In this document: positions 23,985 through 33,027 of the stretch, piece by piece | How the letters are laid out: each line of letters starts with the position of its first letter | Numbering within the stretch: the first letter of the stretch is position 1 | DNA from: Maritimibacter sp. DP1N21-5 | GTDB lineage: Bacteria; Pseudomonadota; Alphaproteobacteria; Rhodobacterales; Rhodobacteraceae | Direction: 5' to 3' | DNA: 64,000 bases | NCBI RefSeq assembly: GCF_019218295.1 | Contig: NZ_JAHUZF010000007.1 | Span: 1-64,000 of the forward strand | Translations under genes and position numbers: made by a program | Notes under the pieces: generated by a model | What the model was told of the DNA's origin: nothing | The model's input: the letters and a program-made list of their open reading frames with translations, nothing else | Databases searched by the model: none

Positions 23985-24479
23985 ATGGACGACCGGCGCG
24001 GACCTTCGCTCTTGTTCCTTACGGACGAGCAACTGAAAAAGGGCATCGAAGCGATGTTCTTCGCCTATAGGGGCTTCACGGCGGACCCGGACCGCATCCT
24101 CGAGAAATACACCTATGGCCGGGCCCATCACCGGGCGATCCACTTCATTCACCGCTCGCCGGGCACGACGGTGAACAATCTTCTCGCGATACTTGGGGTC
24201 ACGAAACAGTCGCTCAATCGCGTGCTGCGCACCCTTGTCGACGACGGTCTGGTCGAAAGCCGCGTCGGGCACCGCGACAAGCGGGAACGACATCTGTTCC
24301 TGACCCCCAAGGGGCTTGAGCTCGAGGCCGAGCTGTCCGATGCCCAGCGCGCCAGGATGCGACAAGCCTATCGCGAGGCCGGTCCCGACGCGGTCCAGGG
24401 GTTCCGGCAGGTCCTGGAAGCGATGATGGACCCGGACCAGCGGCGCCATTTCTCGACCCTGAAGGAGCCTGACAGCTGA
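23985..24479 (+). CDS. petP: PetP-like MarR-family regulator
   Basis: A 164-residue MarR-type protein. The helix-turn-helix (NNLLAILGVTKQSLNRVLRTLVDDGLVE) and wing (HRDKRERHLFLTPKG) are clear. Length and coupling with an OmpR-type regulator (TGATG overlap) match the petPR pair of Rhodobacter capsulatus, where PetR was reported as needed for bc1-dependent growth. Start at 23985 behind GGGAGAGG. The symbol is by synteny and family, not by search. Confidence 0.75.
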   Translation: MDDRRGPSLLFLTDEQLKKGIEAMFFAYRGFTADPDRILEKYTYGRAHHRAIHFIHRSPGTTVNNLLAILGVTKQSLNRVLRTLVDDGLVESRVGHRDKRERHLFLTPKGLELEAELSDAQRARMRQAYREAGPDAVQGFRQVLEAMMDPDQRRHFSTLKEPDS

Positions 24480-25108
24480 TGGCCGCCCTTCCCGAGACCC
24501 CCGTGCATCTGCTGATCGTGGTGCCGCATGAAGAGACGCGGAAGCTCCTGCGAACCTGGCTCGGGCGGCAGGGATTTCTCGTGACGAACGCCCGGGACGC
24601 GGATCATGCGGCGCGTCTCAAGGCCGGACTGGATTTCGACCTTGCCGTTCTGGACGAAGACGCCGGGCCACTGGAATTCGATGGCCCGATCGTGTACCTG
24701 GGCGAGGGCGGCCACGGGGAATGGGTGGCCAAACCGGTGGATGGTGCTGTTCTGACCCAGCGGATCAATGCAATTCTCGACCGCACGCCGCCGCCCGACA
24801 AGCCGACCCCGAAAGTCCTGAAGTTCGGACCCTTTGCCTATCATGTTGCCGAGGGGCACCTGAGTTGCGAGGGAGAGCGGGTAAAACTGACCGCGACCGA
24901 GGCCAAGCTCATGCGCGCCCTGACCGCAACGCCGAACCACCCCGTGACGCGCGCTGAGCTTGGCGACGAAATGGGCGAAACGGAACCCGGAAGTCGTGCG
25001 GTGGACGTGCAGATCACTCGCCTCCGGCGCAAGATTGAGGCAGACCCCAAGATGGCCAAGTATCTGCAGACCGTGCGCGGCACGGGCTATGTGCTCATGG
25101 TCGAATAG
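24479..25108 (+). CDS. petR: PetR-like OmpR-family regulator with degenerate receiver
   Basis: A 209-residue response-regulator-like protein. The C-terminal winged-helix DNA-binding domain (about 105-208; ELGDEMGETEPGSRAVDVQITRLRRKIE) is intact. The receiver is short and eroded: the usual acidic pair is V15-P16, the conserved Thr/Ser is missing near residues 74-75, but D59 (phospho-acceptor position) and K85 remain. It is coupled to the MarR gene by TGATG. No histidine kinase is nearby. It may act as a phosphorylation-independent regulator of respiratory genes; the target is inferred from R. capsulatus PetR. Confidence 0.8.
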   Translation: MAALPETPVHLLIVVPHEETRKLLRTWLGRQGFLVTNARDADHAARLKAGLDFDLAVLDEDAGPLEFDGPIVYLGEGGHGEWVAKPVDGAVLTQRINAILDRTPPPDKPTPKVLKFGPFAYHVAEGHLSCEGERVKLTATEAKLMRALTATPNHPVTRAELGDEMGETEPGSRAVDVQITRLRRKIEADPKMAKYLQTVRGTGYVLMVE

Positions 25109-25209
25109 GCGGCTGTCCGCAGCGCGCCGAGTGTGGCCCGCCCGCATGAACGCATTTCAATGGACAGGCGCGCCATGCTCCCCTAGGCTTCGATGTGAAG
25201 GAGACTAAC

Positions 25210-25482
25210 ATGCCGCTGCCGCTCGTCCCCATTGCCATCGCTGCTGTCACCTACGGCTCGGTCGTCTATACGGCCTATCGCACGGTAAAGAAGGTCGCAC
25301 CGGGACGGCGATGCCAGAAGGCCGAAGACGGACTCGACCGGCTGGACGAGGGCATGACGTACCGACGCGAGCCGGAACAGGCCAACGCCACGGCCCGCCT
25401 GAAGCGCACCTTCACCTTCGGGGAGACCTCCTACGAGATCGACGCAGCCGCCCTTGGCCGGCTGAAAGTCCGCAAGCTTTGA
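25210..25482 (+). CDS. Small hypothetical membrane protein
   Basis: A 90-residue protein with a hydrophobic N-terminus (LPLVPIAIAAVTYGSVVYTAY) likely to insert in the membrane and a basic, charged C-terminal domain. AAGGAG at proper distance supports the ATG at 25210. It lies between petR and a GST-like gene, probably in one transcript with the latter (10-base gap). No family recognised. Confidence 0.7.
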   Translation: MPLPLVPIAIAAVTYGSVVYTAYRTVKKVAPGRRCQKAEDGLDRLDEGMTYRREPEQANATARLKRTFTFGETSYEIDAAALGRLKVRKL

Positions 25483-25492
25483 GAACACCAAC

Positions 25493-26098
25493 ATGATGCA
25501 ACTTCTGGGCAGCCCTGCCTCCCCCTTCGTGCGCAAGGTCCTCGTCACCCTGCGCGAGACGGACCAACTCGACCAGATCGACTTCATCGAGGTGAGCACG
25601 ACACCCACGAATTCCGCCAGCGAAGTGACCGCAGCCCATGCACTCAAGAAGATCCCGGCCCTGATCCGGCCGGATGGTTGCACGCTCTACGACAGCCGCG
25701 TGATCACCCGTTTTCTCGACGGCCGCGCCAGGGGCAAGCTCTATCCCGAGCGCAACATCTGGGAGGTCCTCACCCTCGAAGCGACGGGCGACGGCATCAT
25801 GGAGGCGGCCGTTCTCATGGTCTACGAGGGTCGGGTCCGGCCCGAGGAAAAGCAGTTCGAAGGCTGGGTCGAAGCCCAGTGGGGCAAGATCGAGAACGCG
25901 CTCGATGCCCTGTCCGCGCGGTGGATGAGCCACCTTTACGGCCCTCTCGACGCCGGCCAGATCTCGGTCGGCTGCGCGCTGGGTTATCTGGATTTCCGTC
26001 ATCCCACTCGGGACTGGCGCAAGGGTCGCGATGGGCTTGCCGCCTGGTATGCCGAGTTCTCCACCCGCGATGCCATGGCAGCCACCAGCCCGGCCTGA
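25493..26098 (+). CDS. Glutathione S-transferase family protein
   Basis: A 201-residue GST-fold protein: N-terminal QLLGSPASPFVRKVLVTL, cis-Pro region KKIPALI, glutathione-binding-like YDSRVITRFLD, then a helical domain with GQISVGCALGYLDFRHP. Related to the YibF-like bacterial GSTs. Substrate unknown. It follows a small membrane protein gene closely and precedes an HDAC-like gene. Confidence 0.88.
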   Translation: MMQLLGSPASPFVRKVLVTLRETDQLDQIDFIEVSTTPTNSASEVTAAHALKKIPALIRPDGCTLYDSRVITRFLDGRARGKLYPERNIWEVLTLEATGDGIMEAAVLMVYEGRVRPEEKQFEGWVEAQWGKIENALDALSARWMSHLYGPLDAGQISVGCALGYLDFRHPTRDWRKGRDGLAAWYAEFSTRDAMAATSPA

Positions 26099-26150
26099 TC
26101 CCACAAATGCATTCCTTGCGGCGCCTGGGCTTTCGGCCTAGCGTCCGGCC

Positions 26151-27086
26151 ATGACGACGGCCTTATTCTACCACGACGACTGCCTCGACCACGTGAACCC
26201 GCCCGGCCATCCGGAGCAGGTGGCACGACTGGATCGCATCCGCGAGGCGCTCGCCAATCCTGACTATGCACCGCTCGACCGCCGCGAGGCGCCGATCTGC
26301 GACGATGCGTCGATCCTGCTGGCCCATCCGCAAAGCCACATCTCTGCACTTGAACAGGCTGCACCGGAGCAAGGGTTTTCGCAGATCGACCCTGACACGG
26401 GCATGTCATTGGGGTCCTTGATCGCCGCACGGCGCGCTGTCGGCGCCAATGTCGCCGCTGTCGACGCCGTCCTGTCGGGCGATGTGACGAACGCCTTTGT
26501 CGCCTGTCGCCCGCCGGGCCATCATGCCGAGAAAACGCGGGCGATGGGGTTCTGCCTGTTTTCCAACGTGGCCATCGCGGCTCTCCACGCCATCAGGAAT
26601 CATGGCCTGAGCCGCGTGGCCGTGCTCGATTTCGACGTCCATCATGGCAATGGCACACAGGATGTCCTTTGGGACGTTCCCGAGGTGCGCTTTGTCTCCT
26701 CGCACCAGATGCCGCTCTACCCCGGCACCGGTGCCCCCCAGGAACGCGGCGCACATGGGCAGATCATGAACGCCCCTCTCGGACCCGGAACCGGCGGCGA
26801 AGACATGCGCCTCCTCTGGGGCAATCGCGTTATTCCCTGGATCGAGGACTGGGAGCCTGAACTCATCCTCGTATCCGCTGGTTTCGACGCCCACCGGGAC
26901 GATCCGCTCGCCAATCTCAACTGGACGACCGAGGACTTCGGCTGGCTGACCGACAAACTTTGCGCACTTGCAACACGTTGCTGCAAAGGTCGCGTGGTCT
27001 CGACACTCGAGGGTGGATATGATTTGGACGCGCTGGCAGAAAGCGCGTCATTACACGTGAAGACATTGATGGAGCATGGGGCATGA
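26151..27086 (+). CDS. Histone-deacetylase-family amidohydrolase
   Basis: A 311-residue zinc amidohydrolase of the arginase/deacetylase fold, likely a deacetylase of acetylated polyamines or small amides rather than histones. Zinc-ligand and catalytic motifs are visible: PPGHHAEK, DFDVHHGNGTQ and SAGFDAHRDDPL. Its stop overlaps the xseB start, so it heads a tightly packed hdac-xseB-ispA-dxs string that recurs in Rhodobacteraceae (from memory). Confidence 0.93.
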   Translation: MTTALFYHDDCLDHVNPPGHPEQVARLDRIREALANPDYAPLDRREAPICDDASILLAHPQSHISALEQAAPEQGFSQIDPDTGMSLGSLIAARRAVGANVAAVDAVLSGDVTNAFVACRPPGHHAEKTRAMGFCLFSNVAIAALHAIRNHGLSRVAVLDFDVHHGNGTQDVLWDVPEVRFVSSHQMPLYPGTGAPQERGAHGQIMNAPLGPGTGGEDMRLLWGNRVIPWIEDWEPELILVSAGFDAHRDDPLANLNWTTEDFGWLTDKLCALATRCCKGRVVSTLEGGYDLDALAESASLHVKTLMEHGA

Positions 27087-27325
27087 CCGACAGGCCGGTT
27101 GGAGAAATGAGCTTCGAGGAAGCCATGCGCGAGCTTGAAGGCGTCGTCAGCCAGCTGGAGCGGGGCGATGTCGCGCTCGAGGATTCGATCCGGCTCTACG
27201 AACGCGGCGCAGCGCTCAAGGCGCGGTGCGAGGTCAAGCTCAAGGAAGCCGAGGAAAAGGTCGCCTCGATCACCCTCGACCGCGACGGACAACCCACAGG
27301 AACCACTCCGGTCGAGGACCTCTGA
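27083..27325 (+). CDS. xseB: Exodeoxyribonuclease VII small subunit
   Basis: An 80-residue helical-hairpin subunit of the single-strand-specific ExoVII nuclease. The signature FEEAMRELEGVVSQLERGDVA at 11-31 and SIRLYERGAALK are family-typical. It overlaps the HDAC gene (ATGA) and ispA (TGATG). The catalytic large subunit XseA is not in this window. Confidence 0.95.
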   Translation: MTDRPVGEMSFEEAMRELEGVVSQLERGDVALEDSIRLYERGAALKARCEVKLKEAEEKVASITLDRDGQPTGTTPVEDL

Positions 27326-28185
27326 TGTTCTCCCGGAAACTAGACGCGGCCAATCGCATTGCACGCGCCTGTCTCGAGGCCGGATTGCCGAAACATGGAC
27401 CGATGGCCGAACCGATGGCCTATGCCGTTCAGGGCGGCAAGGGGCTGCGCGGCTTTTTGGTGATCGAAGGCGCAAGGATGTTCGGCATTCCCGACAGCGC
27501 GAGCCGTTATCCCGCCGCCGCCATCGAAGCGATGCACGCCTGTTCGCTTGTGCATGACGACCTACCTTGCATGGACGACGACGACCTGCGCCGGGGGCAG
27601 CCCACGGTGCATGTGAAATGGGACGACGCGACCGCCGTCCTCGTGGGGGATGCGCTCCAGTCGCTCGCCTTCGAGCTGGTCGCAGATCCGGCGGCCGGTT
27701 CGGGTGACGTGCGCGCCGAATTGGCGGTGACGCTTGCGCAGGGCGCGGGCGGGCTCGGCATGGTTCTTGGGCAGGCGCTCGATCTCGCGGCGGAAAAGGC
27801 CACGCGACCACTTACGCTCGACGAGATCATCGCGTTGCAGGCTGGCAAGACCGGGGCGCTCTTTGAATGGTCCGCCAAGGCCGGCGCAATCCTCGCTCAG
27901 GAAGACACTGAGCCACTTCGCGCCTATGGCGAGGCGCTTGGTCTCGCCTTTCAGATCGCCGATGACATCCTCGATATCGAAGGCGATGTCGCAGCCGTGG
28001 GCAAGGCTCTGCACAAGGATCAGGACGCCGGCAAGGCGACCTTCGTCACCCTTTTGGGTATGGCGGGAGCGAAACACCGCGCAGGGGAGTTGGTGGAGGC
28101 TGCTTGCGACGCGCTTTTGCCATATGGTCAAAAGGCTGACAACTTGCGCGCCGCAGCGCACTTCTCCATTTCGCGCGACAATTGA
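27325..28185 (+). CDS. ispA: Polyprenyl (farnesyl/geranylgeranyl) diphosphate synthase
   Basis: Condenses isopentenyl diphosphate with allylic diphosphates to make short-chain prenyl diphosphates. 286 residues. The first Asp-rich motif [10 protein letters not shown] (78-87) and the second (DDILD) bind Mg-diphosphate. It lies directly upstream of dxs, uniting the entry enzyme and the elongation enzyme of the isoprenoid pathway. Product length (C15 or C20) cannot be fixed from sequence alone. Start at 27325 in TGATG overlap with xseB. Confidence 0.94.
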   Translation: MFSRKLDAANRIARACLEAGLPKHGPMAEPMAYAVQGGKGLRGFLVIEGARMFGIPDSASRYPAAAIEAMHACSLVHDDLPCMDDDDLRRGQPTVHVKWDDATAVLVGDALQSLAFELVADPAAGSGDVRAELAVTLAQGAGGLGMVLGQALDLAAEKATRPLTLDEIIALQAGKTGALFEWSAKAGAILAQEDTEPLRAYGEALGLAFQIADDILDIEGDVAAVGKALHKDQDAGKATFVTLLGMAGAKHRAGELVEAACDALLPYGQKADNLRAAAHFSISRDN

Positions 28186-28201
28186 GAACCCGAGGCTCAT
28201 T

Positions 28202-30130
28202 ATGACCGAGAAACCTGCAACCCCGCTTCTGGATCGCATCGCGTCTCCGGCTGACCTCAAGGGTCTGTCCAATGCCGAATTGCGACGGGTCGCGGACGAG
28301 CTTCGGGCCGAGACGATCTATTCCGTGTCGCAGACCGGCGGGCATTTCGGCGCCGGCCTTGGCGTGGTGGAGATCACCGTCGCCCTGCACGCGATTTTCG
28401 ACACGCCGCGCGACAAGATCGTCTGGGACGTCTCGCACCAATGTTATCCGCACAAGATCCTGACGGGGCGGCGCGACCGCATGGGCACGATCCGTCAAAA
28501 GGATGGCCTGTCGGGCTTCACCAAACGCAGCGAGAGCCCCTATGACCCTTTCGGCGCAGCGCATTCCTCGACCTCGATTTCCGCGGCGCTCGGTTTTGCC
28601 GTGGCGCGCGATCTGGGCGGGCATCCCGAACACGGGCTTGGCGATGCGATTGCGGTGATCGGCGATGGCGCGATGACCGGCGGCATGGCCTTCGAGGCGA
28701 TGAACAACGCCGGGCACCTCAAGAAACGGCTGATCGTCATTCTCAACGACAACGAAATGTCGATCGCCCCGCCGACCGGGGCGCTGTCGAACTACCTCTC
28801 CCGGCTCTACGCAGGCGAGCCGTTTCAGGAATTGAAGGCCGCCGCGAAGGGCGCGGTGAGCCTCCTGCCCCCGACCTTCCAGGAAGGAGCACGGCGGGCC
28901 AAGGAAATGCTCAAGGGCATGACCGTCGGCGGAACGCTGTTCGAGGAACTTGGCTTTTCTTACGTCGGCCCCATCGACGGACACGATATGGAGAGCCTTC
29001 TGTCGGTTCTTCGCACCGTCCACGACCGTGCGACGGGTCCGGTCCTGATCCATGCCATCACGAAGAAGGGCAAGGGCTACAAGCACGCCGAGGATTCGCC
29101 TGACCGGGGTCATGCCCGCGCGAAATTCGACGTGGCGACGGGCGAACAGAAGAAATCGAAGTCGAACGCCCCGTCCTATACCGAGGTCTTCGGCAAGACC
29201 CTCTCGAAGATGGCCGACACCGACGACAAGATCGTTGCGATCACCGCCGCGATGCCGGACGGAACCGGACTCGATATCGTCGGTGAGCGGCATCCCAACC
29301 GGGTGTTCGATGTGGGAATCGCCGAACAGCATGGCGTGACCTTCTGTGCCGCCCTTGCTGCGGGCGGCATGCGGCCCTTCTGCGCGATCTACTCCACCTT
29401 CCTCCAGCGCGGTTACGATCAGGTCGTCCATGACGTGGCGATCCAGCGGCTTCCGGTGCGGTTCATGATCGACCGCGCCGGGCTCGTCGGGGCCGACGGC
29501 GCGACCCATGCAGGAAGCTTCGATATCGCCTATCTCGCCAACCTGCCGGATTTCGTCGTGATGGCCCCTTCGGACGAAGGCGAGCTTGTCAACATGCTCG
29601 AAACCGCCCGCCTGATCGACGACCGGCCCTCCGCCGTGCGGTATCCGCGCGGCGCCGGGGTTGGCGCCGATCTGCCCGAGACACCAACGCCGATCGAGAT
29701 CGGCAAGGGACGCATCGTCGCCGAAGGATCGAGGGTGGCCCTTCTCGTGCTTGGTCCCCGGATTTCCGAGGCAGAGAAAGCCGCCACCCTGCTGGCCGCC
29801 AAGGGGATCACGCCGACCATCGCGGACGCCCGTTTTGCCAAGCCGCTCGACCAGGAGATGATTCTCGGACTAGCCCGCGACCACGAGGTGCTCATCACGA
29901 TCGAGGAAGGCGCCATCGGCGGTTTCGGCAGCCATGTGGCCAACCTGCTGGCCGAGAACGGCATGTTTGACGGCGGGCTGCGGTTCCGGTCGATGTTCCT
30001 TCCCGACACCTTCATCGACCAGGCGACGCCGGAACAGATGTATGAAACGGCCGGTCTGATGGCCGATGACATCGTGCAGAAGGTTCAGGAAGCGATGGGC
30101 GTGGCCACGCTCGACGCGAAACGGGCCTGA
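28202..30130 (+). CDS. dxs: 1-deoxy-D-xylulose-5-phosphate synthase
   Basis: Thiamine-diphosphate enzyme that condenses pyruvate and glyceraldehyde-3-phosphate in the first step of the MEP isoprenoid pathway. 642 residues. Transketolase-like layout: the Mg-TPP motif [18 protein letters not shown], the pyrimidine-domain motif [11 protein letters not shown] and the C-terminal domain. Start at 28202, 16 bases after ispA; a much longer upstream open frame is the shadow of ispA. TPP dependence links it functionally to the thiamine transporter in this window. Confidence 0.97.
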   Translation: MTEKPATPLLDRIASPADLKGLSNAELRRVADELRAETIYSVSQTGGHFGAGLGVVEITVALHAIFDTPRDKIVWDVSHQCYPHKILTGRRDRMGTIRQKDGLSGFTKRSESPYDPFGAAHSSTSISAALGFAVARDLGGHPEHGLGDAIAVIGDGAMTGGMAFEAMNNAGHLKKRLIVILNDNEMSIAPPTGALSNYLSRLYAGEPFQELKAAAKGAVSLLPPTFQEGARRAKEMLKGMTVGGTLFEELGFSYVGPIDGHDMESLLSVLRTVHDRATGPVLIHAITKKGKGYKHAEDSPDRGHARAKFDVATGEQKKSKSNAPSYTEVFGKTLSKMADTDDKIVAITAAMPDGTGLDIVGERHPNRVFDVGIAEQHGVTFCAALAAGGMRPFCAIYSTFLQRGYDQVVHDVAIQRLPVRFMIDRAGLVGADGATHAGSFDIAYLANLPDFVVMAPSDEGELVNMLETARLIDDRPSAVRYPRGAGVGADLPETPTPIEIGKGRIVAEGSRVALLVLGPRISEAEKAATLLAAKGITPTIADARFAKPLDQEMILGLARDHEVLITIEEGAIGGFGSHVANLLAENGMFDGGLRFRSMFLPDTFIDQATPEQMYETAGLMADDIVQKVQEAMGVATLDAKRA

Positions 30131-30182
30131 CGACGGCGACCGGAAAGCCGTCAAAGGACAACTGGATTACACAATAACAACG

Positions 30183-30213
30183 GCCTGCCGGGTACCTCTG
30201 GACAGGCAGTTTT
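30183..30213 (+). terminator. Possible terminator after dxs
   Basis: GCCTG (30183-30187) pairs with CAGGC (30203-30207), followed by AGTTTT. The stem is short with a 15-base loop, so this is only a moderate candidate. Confidence 0.4.
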
Positions 30214-30259
30214 CCGCTTGTCAGAAAGGCTCCGAAACCCCGCACTGGAGTTGCTGCCT

Positions 30260-30445
30260 ATGAAAAATGTCATTCTCGGAACCCTTTTCGCCCTGCTCGC
30301 GACCTCGGCCTTTGCAGGCACGTTGGTCGATCCGATCGTGGAGCCGGAGATCATCGTGGAACAGACCGCTTCCGCGTCGTTCGACCACGGGATCATCGTT
30401 CCGCTCTACTTCCTCTTCTTCATCGGCCTGGGCTTCCTGCTCTAG
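30260..30445 (+). CDS. Tiny exported membrane protein
   Basis: A 61-residue protein with a signal peptide (1-19, ending TSAFA-GT), a short acidic VDPIVEPEIIVEQ segment and one C-terminal hydrophobic helix (IIVPLYFLFFIGLGFLL). Similar tiny proteins with a VxPxxEP segment occur in Rhodobacteraceae (from memory). Function unknown. It overlaps the convergent SDR gene by four bases. Confidence 0.7.
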   Translation: MKNVILGTLFALLATSAFAGTLVDPIVEPEIIVEQTASASFDHGIIVPLYFLFFIGLGFLL

Positions 30446-31308
30446 GACCCTTCGTCCGCAAGAAGCGCCGCGAGGCCTTCGCGATAAGTCGGATAAAGCA
30501 GGCGCACGCCGAGTTCGTCCTTGATGCGGTCATTCCGCACGCGCTTGGACTCGGCATAGAAGCTTCGTGCCATGGGCGTCATGTCGGCCGTGGCGAAATC
30601 CTCTTCCGGGGGCAGCGGCAGGCCCAAGAGCTCGGCGGCATGCGCGATCACGTCTTCGGGCGGGGCGGCGAGATCGTCGCAGACGTTATAGATCCCGCCC
30701 GGTCGCGGCTTTGCCATCGACGCGGCGAGCACTTGGGCGATGTCCTCCACATGGGTGCGCGAAAACACCTGACCCGGCTTCACGATGCGCCGCGCGGTCC
30801 CGGACCGCACCTTCGCGAAAGGCCCGCGACCCGGCCCGTAGATGCCCGCGAGCCGGAAGATATGAAGCGGCAGAGTGCATTCCTTGGCGAGATACCACCA
30901 TGCACCCTCGGCACGGACCCTCTGATGGCCCCGTTTCGTTGTGGGGTTGAGCCCGGTCTCTTCATCCACCCAGCCACCGTCATGGTCGCCATAGACGCCC
31001 GTCGTCGACAGATACCCGACCCAATGGAAATTCCCGGCATGCTCCGCAATCGCATCGCGCCATTCGGCCAGCACCGGGTCGCCGGATTCGTCCGGGGCAG
31101 CCGAGACGAGTAGATGGGTCGCTTCGGCAATGTAGGGTGTCATGTCGGTGCCCGGCCAGATCACCGGTTCTACGCCCTGTTCCGCCAGCTTCTGGGCGCG
31201 CTCCTGTGAGCGCGTCGTCCCGATGACGCGCCACCCCTCGTTCAAAAGCCTGCGGGAAAGAGCCTGGGCGGAATAGCCGTGACCGAATGACAGAAGAACG
31301 CGTCGCAT
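30442..31308 (-). CDS. NAD(P)-dependent epimerase/SDR-family protein
   Basis: A 288-residue extended or atypical SDR. The N-terminal region reads RRVLLSFGHGYSAQALSRRLL, a GxGYxA variant of the Rossmann motif like that of YeeZ-type proteins; YLSTTGVYGDHDGGWVDE and FRLAGIYGPGRGP are family-typical. Substrate unknown. Start at 31308, 10 bases after the ABC-F stop, so it is probably co-transcribed with it. Confidence 0.85.
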   Translation of the reverse strand: MRRVLLSFGHGYSAQALSRRLLNEGWRVIGTTRSQERAQKLAEQGVEPVIWPGTDMTPYIAEATHLLVSAAPDESGDPVLAEWRDAIAEHAGNFHWVGYLSTTGVYGDHDGGWVDEETGLNPTTKRGHQRVRAEGAWWYLAKECTLPLHIFRLAGIYGPGRGPFAKVRSGTARRIVKPGQVFSRTHVEDIAQVLAASMAKPRPGGIYNVCDDLAAPPEDVIAHAAELLGLPLPPEEDFATADMTPMARSFYAESKRVRNDRIKDELGVRLLYPTYREGLAALLADEGS

Positions 31309-31318
31309 GGGCCGCACC

Positions 31319-32866
31319 CTAGTCGCAGGTTTGGCCGGCTTCCAGCCGGATCGTTCGGTCGATGCCAACCGCCTCCAGAAAGGCCACGTCATGCGACACG
31401 ACAAGCAACGCGCCGGCATAGTCCGAGAGCGCGCGTTCGAGCTGTTCGACGGCCTCGAGATCCAGATGGTTGGTCGGCTCGTCGAGGATGACTAACACGG
31501 GCGGTGTCGGGGCGCCGAGGATCACCGCCAAACCCGCGCGAAGCTTTTCGCCCCCTGAGAGCGTTGCGACGATGCGGTCGGCATCGCTGTTGCGAAACGC
31601 GAAGCGCGCAAGTGTGGCATGGGCCGCGTTGTCGTCCAGGGCCGGATGATGGGCCCGCAGGTTGGCAAGGATACTGGTGTCGGGGTCAAGCAGCGATACG
31701 TGCTGATCCAGCCGCGCAATCGAACCCTTGGCAGCGTCGCCGAGTGCCGCGATCAGGGTGGATTTCCCCGACCCATTCGGCCCCGAAAGCGCAACATGCT
31801 CGCCCGCCGCGATGGCAAGCGAGAGGGGGCCGAGCTTGAAGCCGCCTCGCGTGGCCGTGATATCGCGGGCGTTCAAGATCAGGCCGTGCGCCTCCGCATG
31901 ATCCATGTCGATGCGCAGGTCGCGGGCGGCGATGATCCGGTCGGCGGCGAGCGACCTGGCCCGGTTCGCGGCATCCTCCAGCTTGTCATTCAGTCTGGCG
32001 TCCTTGCCAGACGTGGCTTCCGACCGTTCCTTGGCCTTGTCCAGCATCATCTTGGGTTGGTCGCCTCGCGCGCGGGCGGCGCGACCCTGCCGGTCACGGC
32101 GAGCCTTTTTCTCTTCCCGGTCGCGAATGGCCCGGCGGGTGCGGGCGACGTCGCGGGTTGCCTCGGACAGAGCTGCCGTATCGCGCGCACGGCGGGCAGC
32201 GCGCTCTTCGGCGTAGACCGACCACCCGCCGCCGTGGACGAAGGCACCCTTGGGCGTCAGCTCGACGATCCGGTCCATGTTCTCGAGCAACACGCGGTCG
32301 TGGGAAGCAACGACGACGCCACCGGGCCAAGTGTCGATCAGCTCGGCAACCAGCATGCGACCTTCGGCGTCGAGATTGTTTGTCGGTTCGTCCAGCAGGA
32401 TCAGGTCCGGCGCGTCCAGAAGAAGGCGGGCGAGGCCCAGCCGCACGATCTGACCGCCGGACAGGTCGGCCAACCGCCGGTCGCGCGTGTCGGGCGGAAG
32501 ACCAACGCGGTCCAAAGCCGCTTCGACCCGCGAGGGCAGGCTCCAGTCAGCTGCGTCGAAATCGGCCCCGGACCCCTGCCCCGCGTCGATCCGGGCGAGC
32601 ATGGCAAGCGGGTCTGCGATCCCCAAGGCGTCGGCGACAAGCACCTCGTGATCGGGCCAGTCCTGCACCAGCGTTCCGACCGTGCCGGACCGCGCCATTG
32701 ATGGATGATCGCCCCCGAGCAGTGCGAGGAGCGTGGATTTCCCTGTGCCGTTCTGGCCGACAATCCCCGTCCTCTCGCGCGCGAACGTGAGCGTCAGGTC
32801 CGGGCAGAGCAGCCGGTCGTCAGGGGTGGAAAGCGAAAGGTTTGTGAGTGTGAGAAAGGCAGACAT
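31319..32866 (-). CDS. ABC-F family ATP-binding protein
   Basis: A soluble 515-residue protein with two ABC ATPase domains in one chain and no membrane segments, the ABC-F architecture of ribosome-associated translation factors. Walker A motifs GQNGTGKST and GPNGSGKST, signature motifs LSGGQ and LSGGEK, and LDEPTNNLD/LDEPTNHLD Walker B are all present. A charged Arg/Lys-rich linker separates the domains. It belongs to the Uup/YheS-like broad group; the exact subclass is not determined. Transcribed towards the SDR gene. Confidence 0.92.
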   Translation of the reverse strand: MSAFLTLTNLSLSTPDDRLLCPDLTLTFARERTGIVGQNGTGKSTLLALLGGDHPSMARSGTVGTLVQDWPDHEVLVADALGIADPLAMLARIDAGQGSGADFDAADWSLPSRVEAALDRVGLPPDTRDRRLADLSGGQIVRLGLARLLLDAPDLILLDEPTNNLDAEGRMLVAELIDTWPGGVVVASHDRVLLENMDRIVELTPKGAFVHGGGWSVYAEERAARRARDTAALSEATRDVARTRRAIRDREEKKARRDRQGRAARARGDQPKMMLDKAKERSEATSGKDARLNDKLEDAANRARSLAADRIIAARDLRIDMDHAEAHGLILNARDITATRGGFKLGPLSLAIAAGEHVALSGPNGSGKSTLIAALGDAAKGSIARLDQHVSLLDPDTSILANLRAHHPALDDNAAHATLARFAFRNSDADRIVATLSGGEKLRAGLAVILGAPTPPVLVILDEPTNHLDLEAVEQLERALSDYAGALLVVSHDVAFLEAVGIDRTIRLEAGQTCD

Positions 32867-33027
32867 GAGACATCCGAACCGGGAAAGCCGAGGGGCGAAG
32901 CGGTTTCGGGGGTCATGTCCATTGTGAGTGCACCTTCACGTCTTTGTTGCAGCCAGAGATAAGGTTTACGCAGCGACGGATCAACGGCCCCCCTTGCACC
33001 CGGCTCAAATCGGCGAAAGATTGTCAC

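Noticed and set aside
28046..29509. 487-codon minus-strand frame over dxs, and similar antisense frames over gltD (9650-11095), ade (32794-34734) and the NDUFA9-like gene (7519-8565)
   Set aside because: All lie opposite genes with complete family signatures and show the Arg/His/Gly-rich composition of GC-rich shadows.
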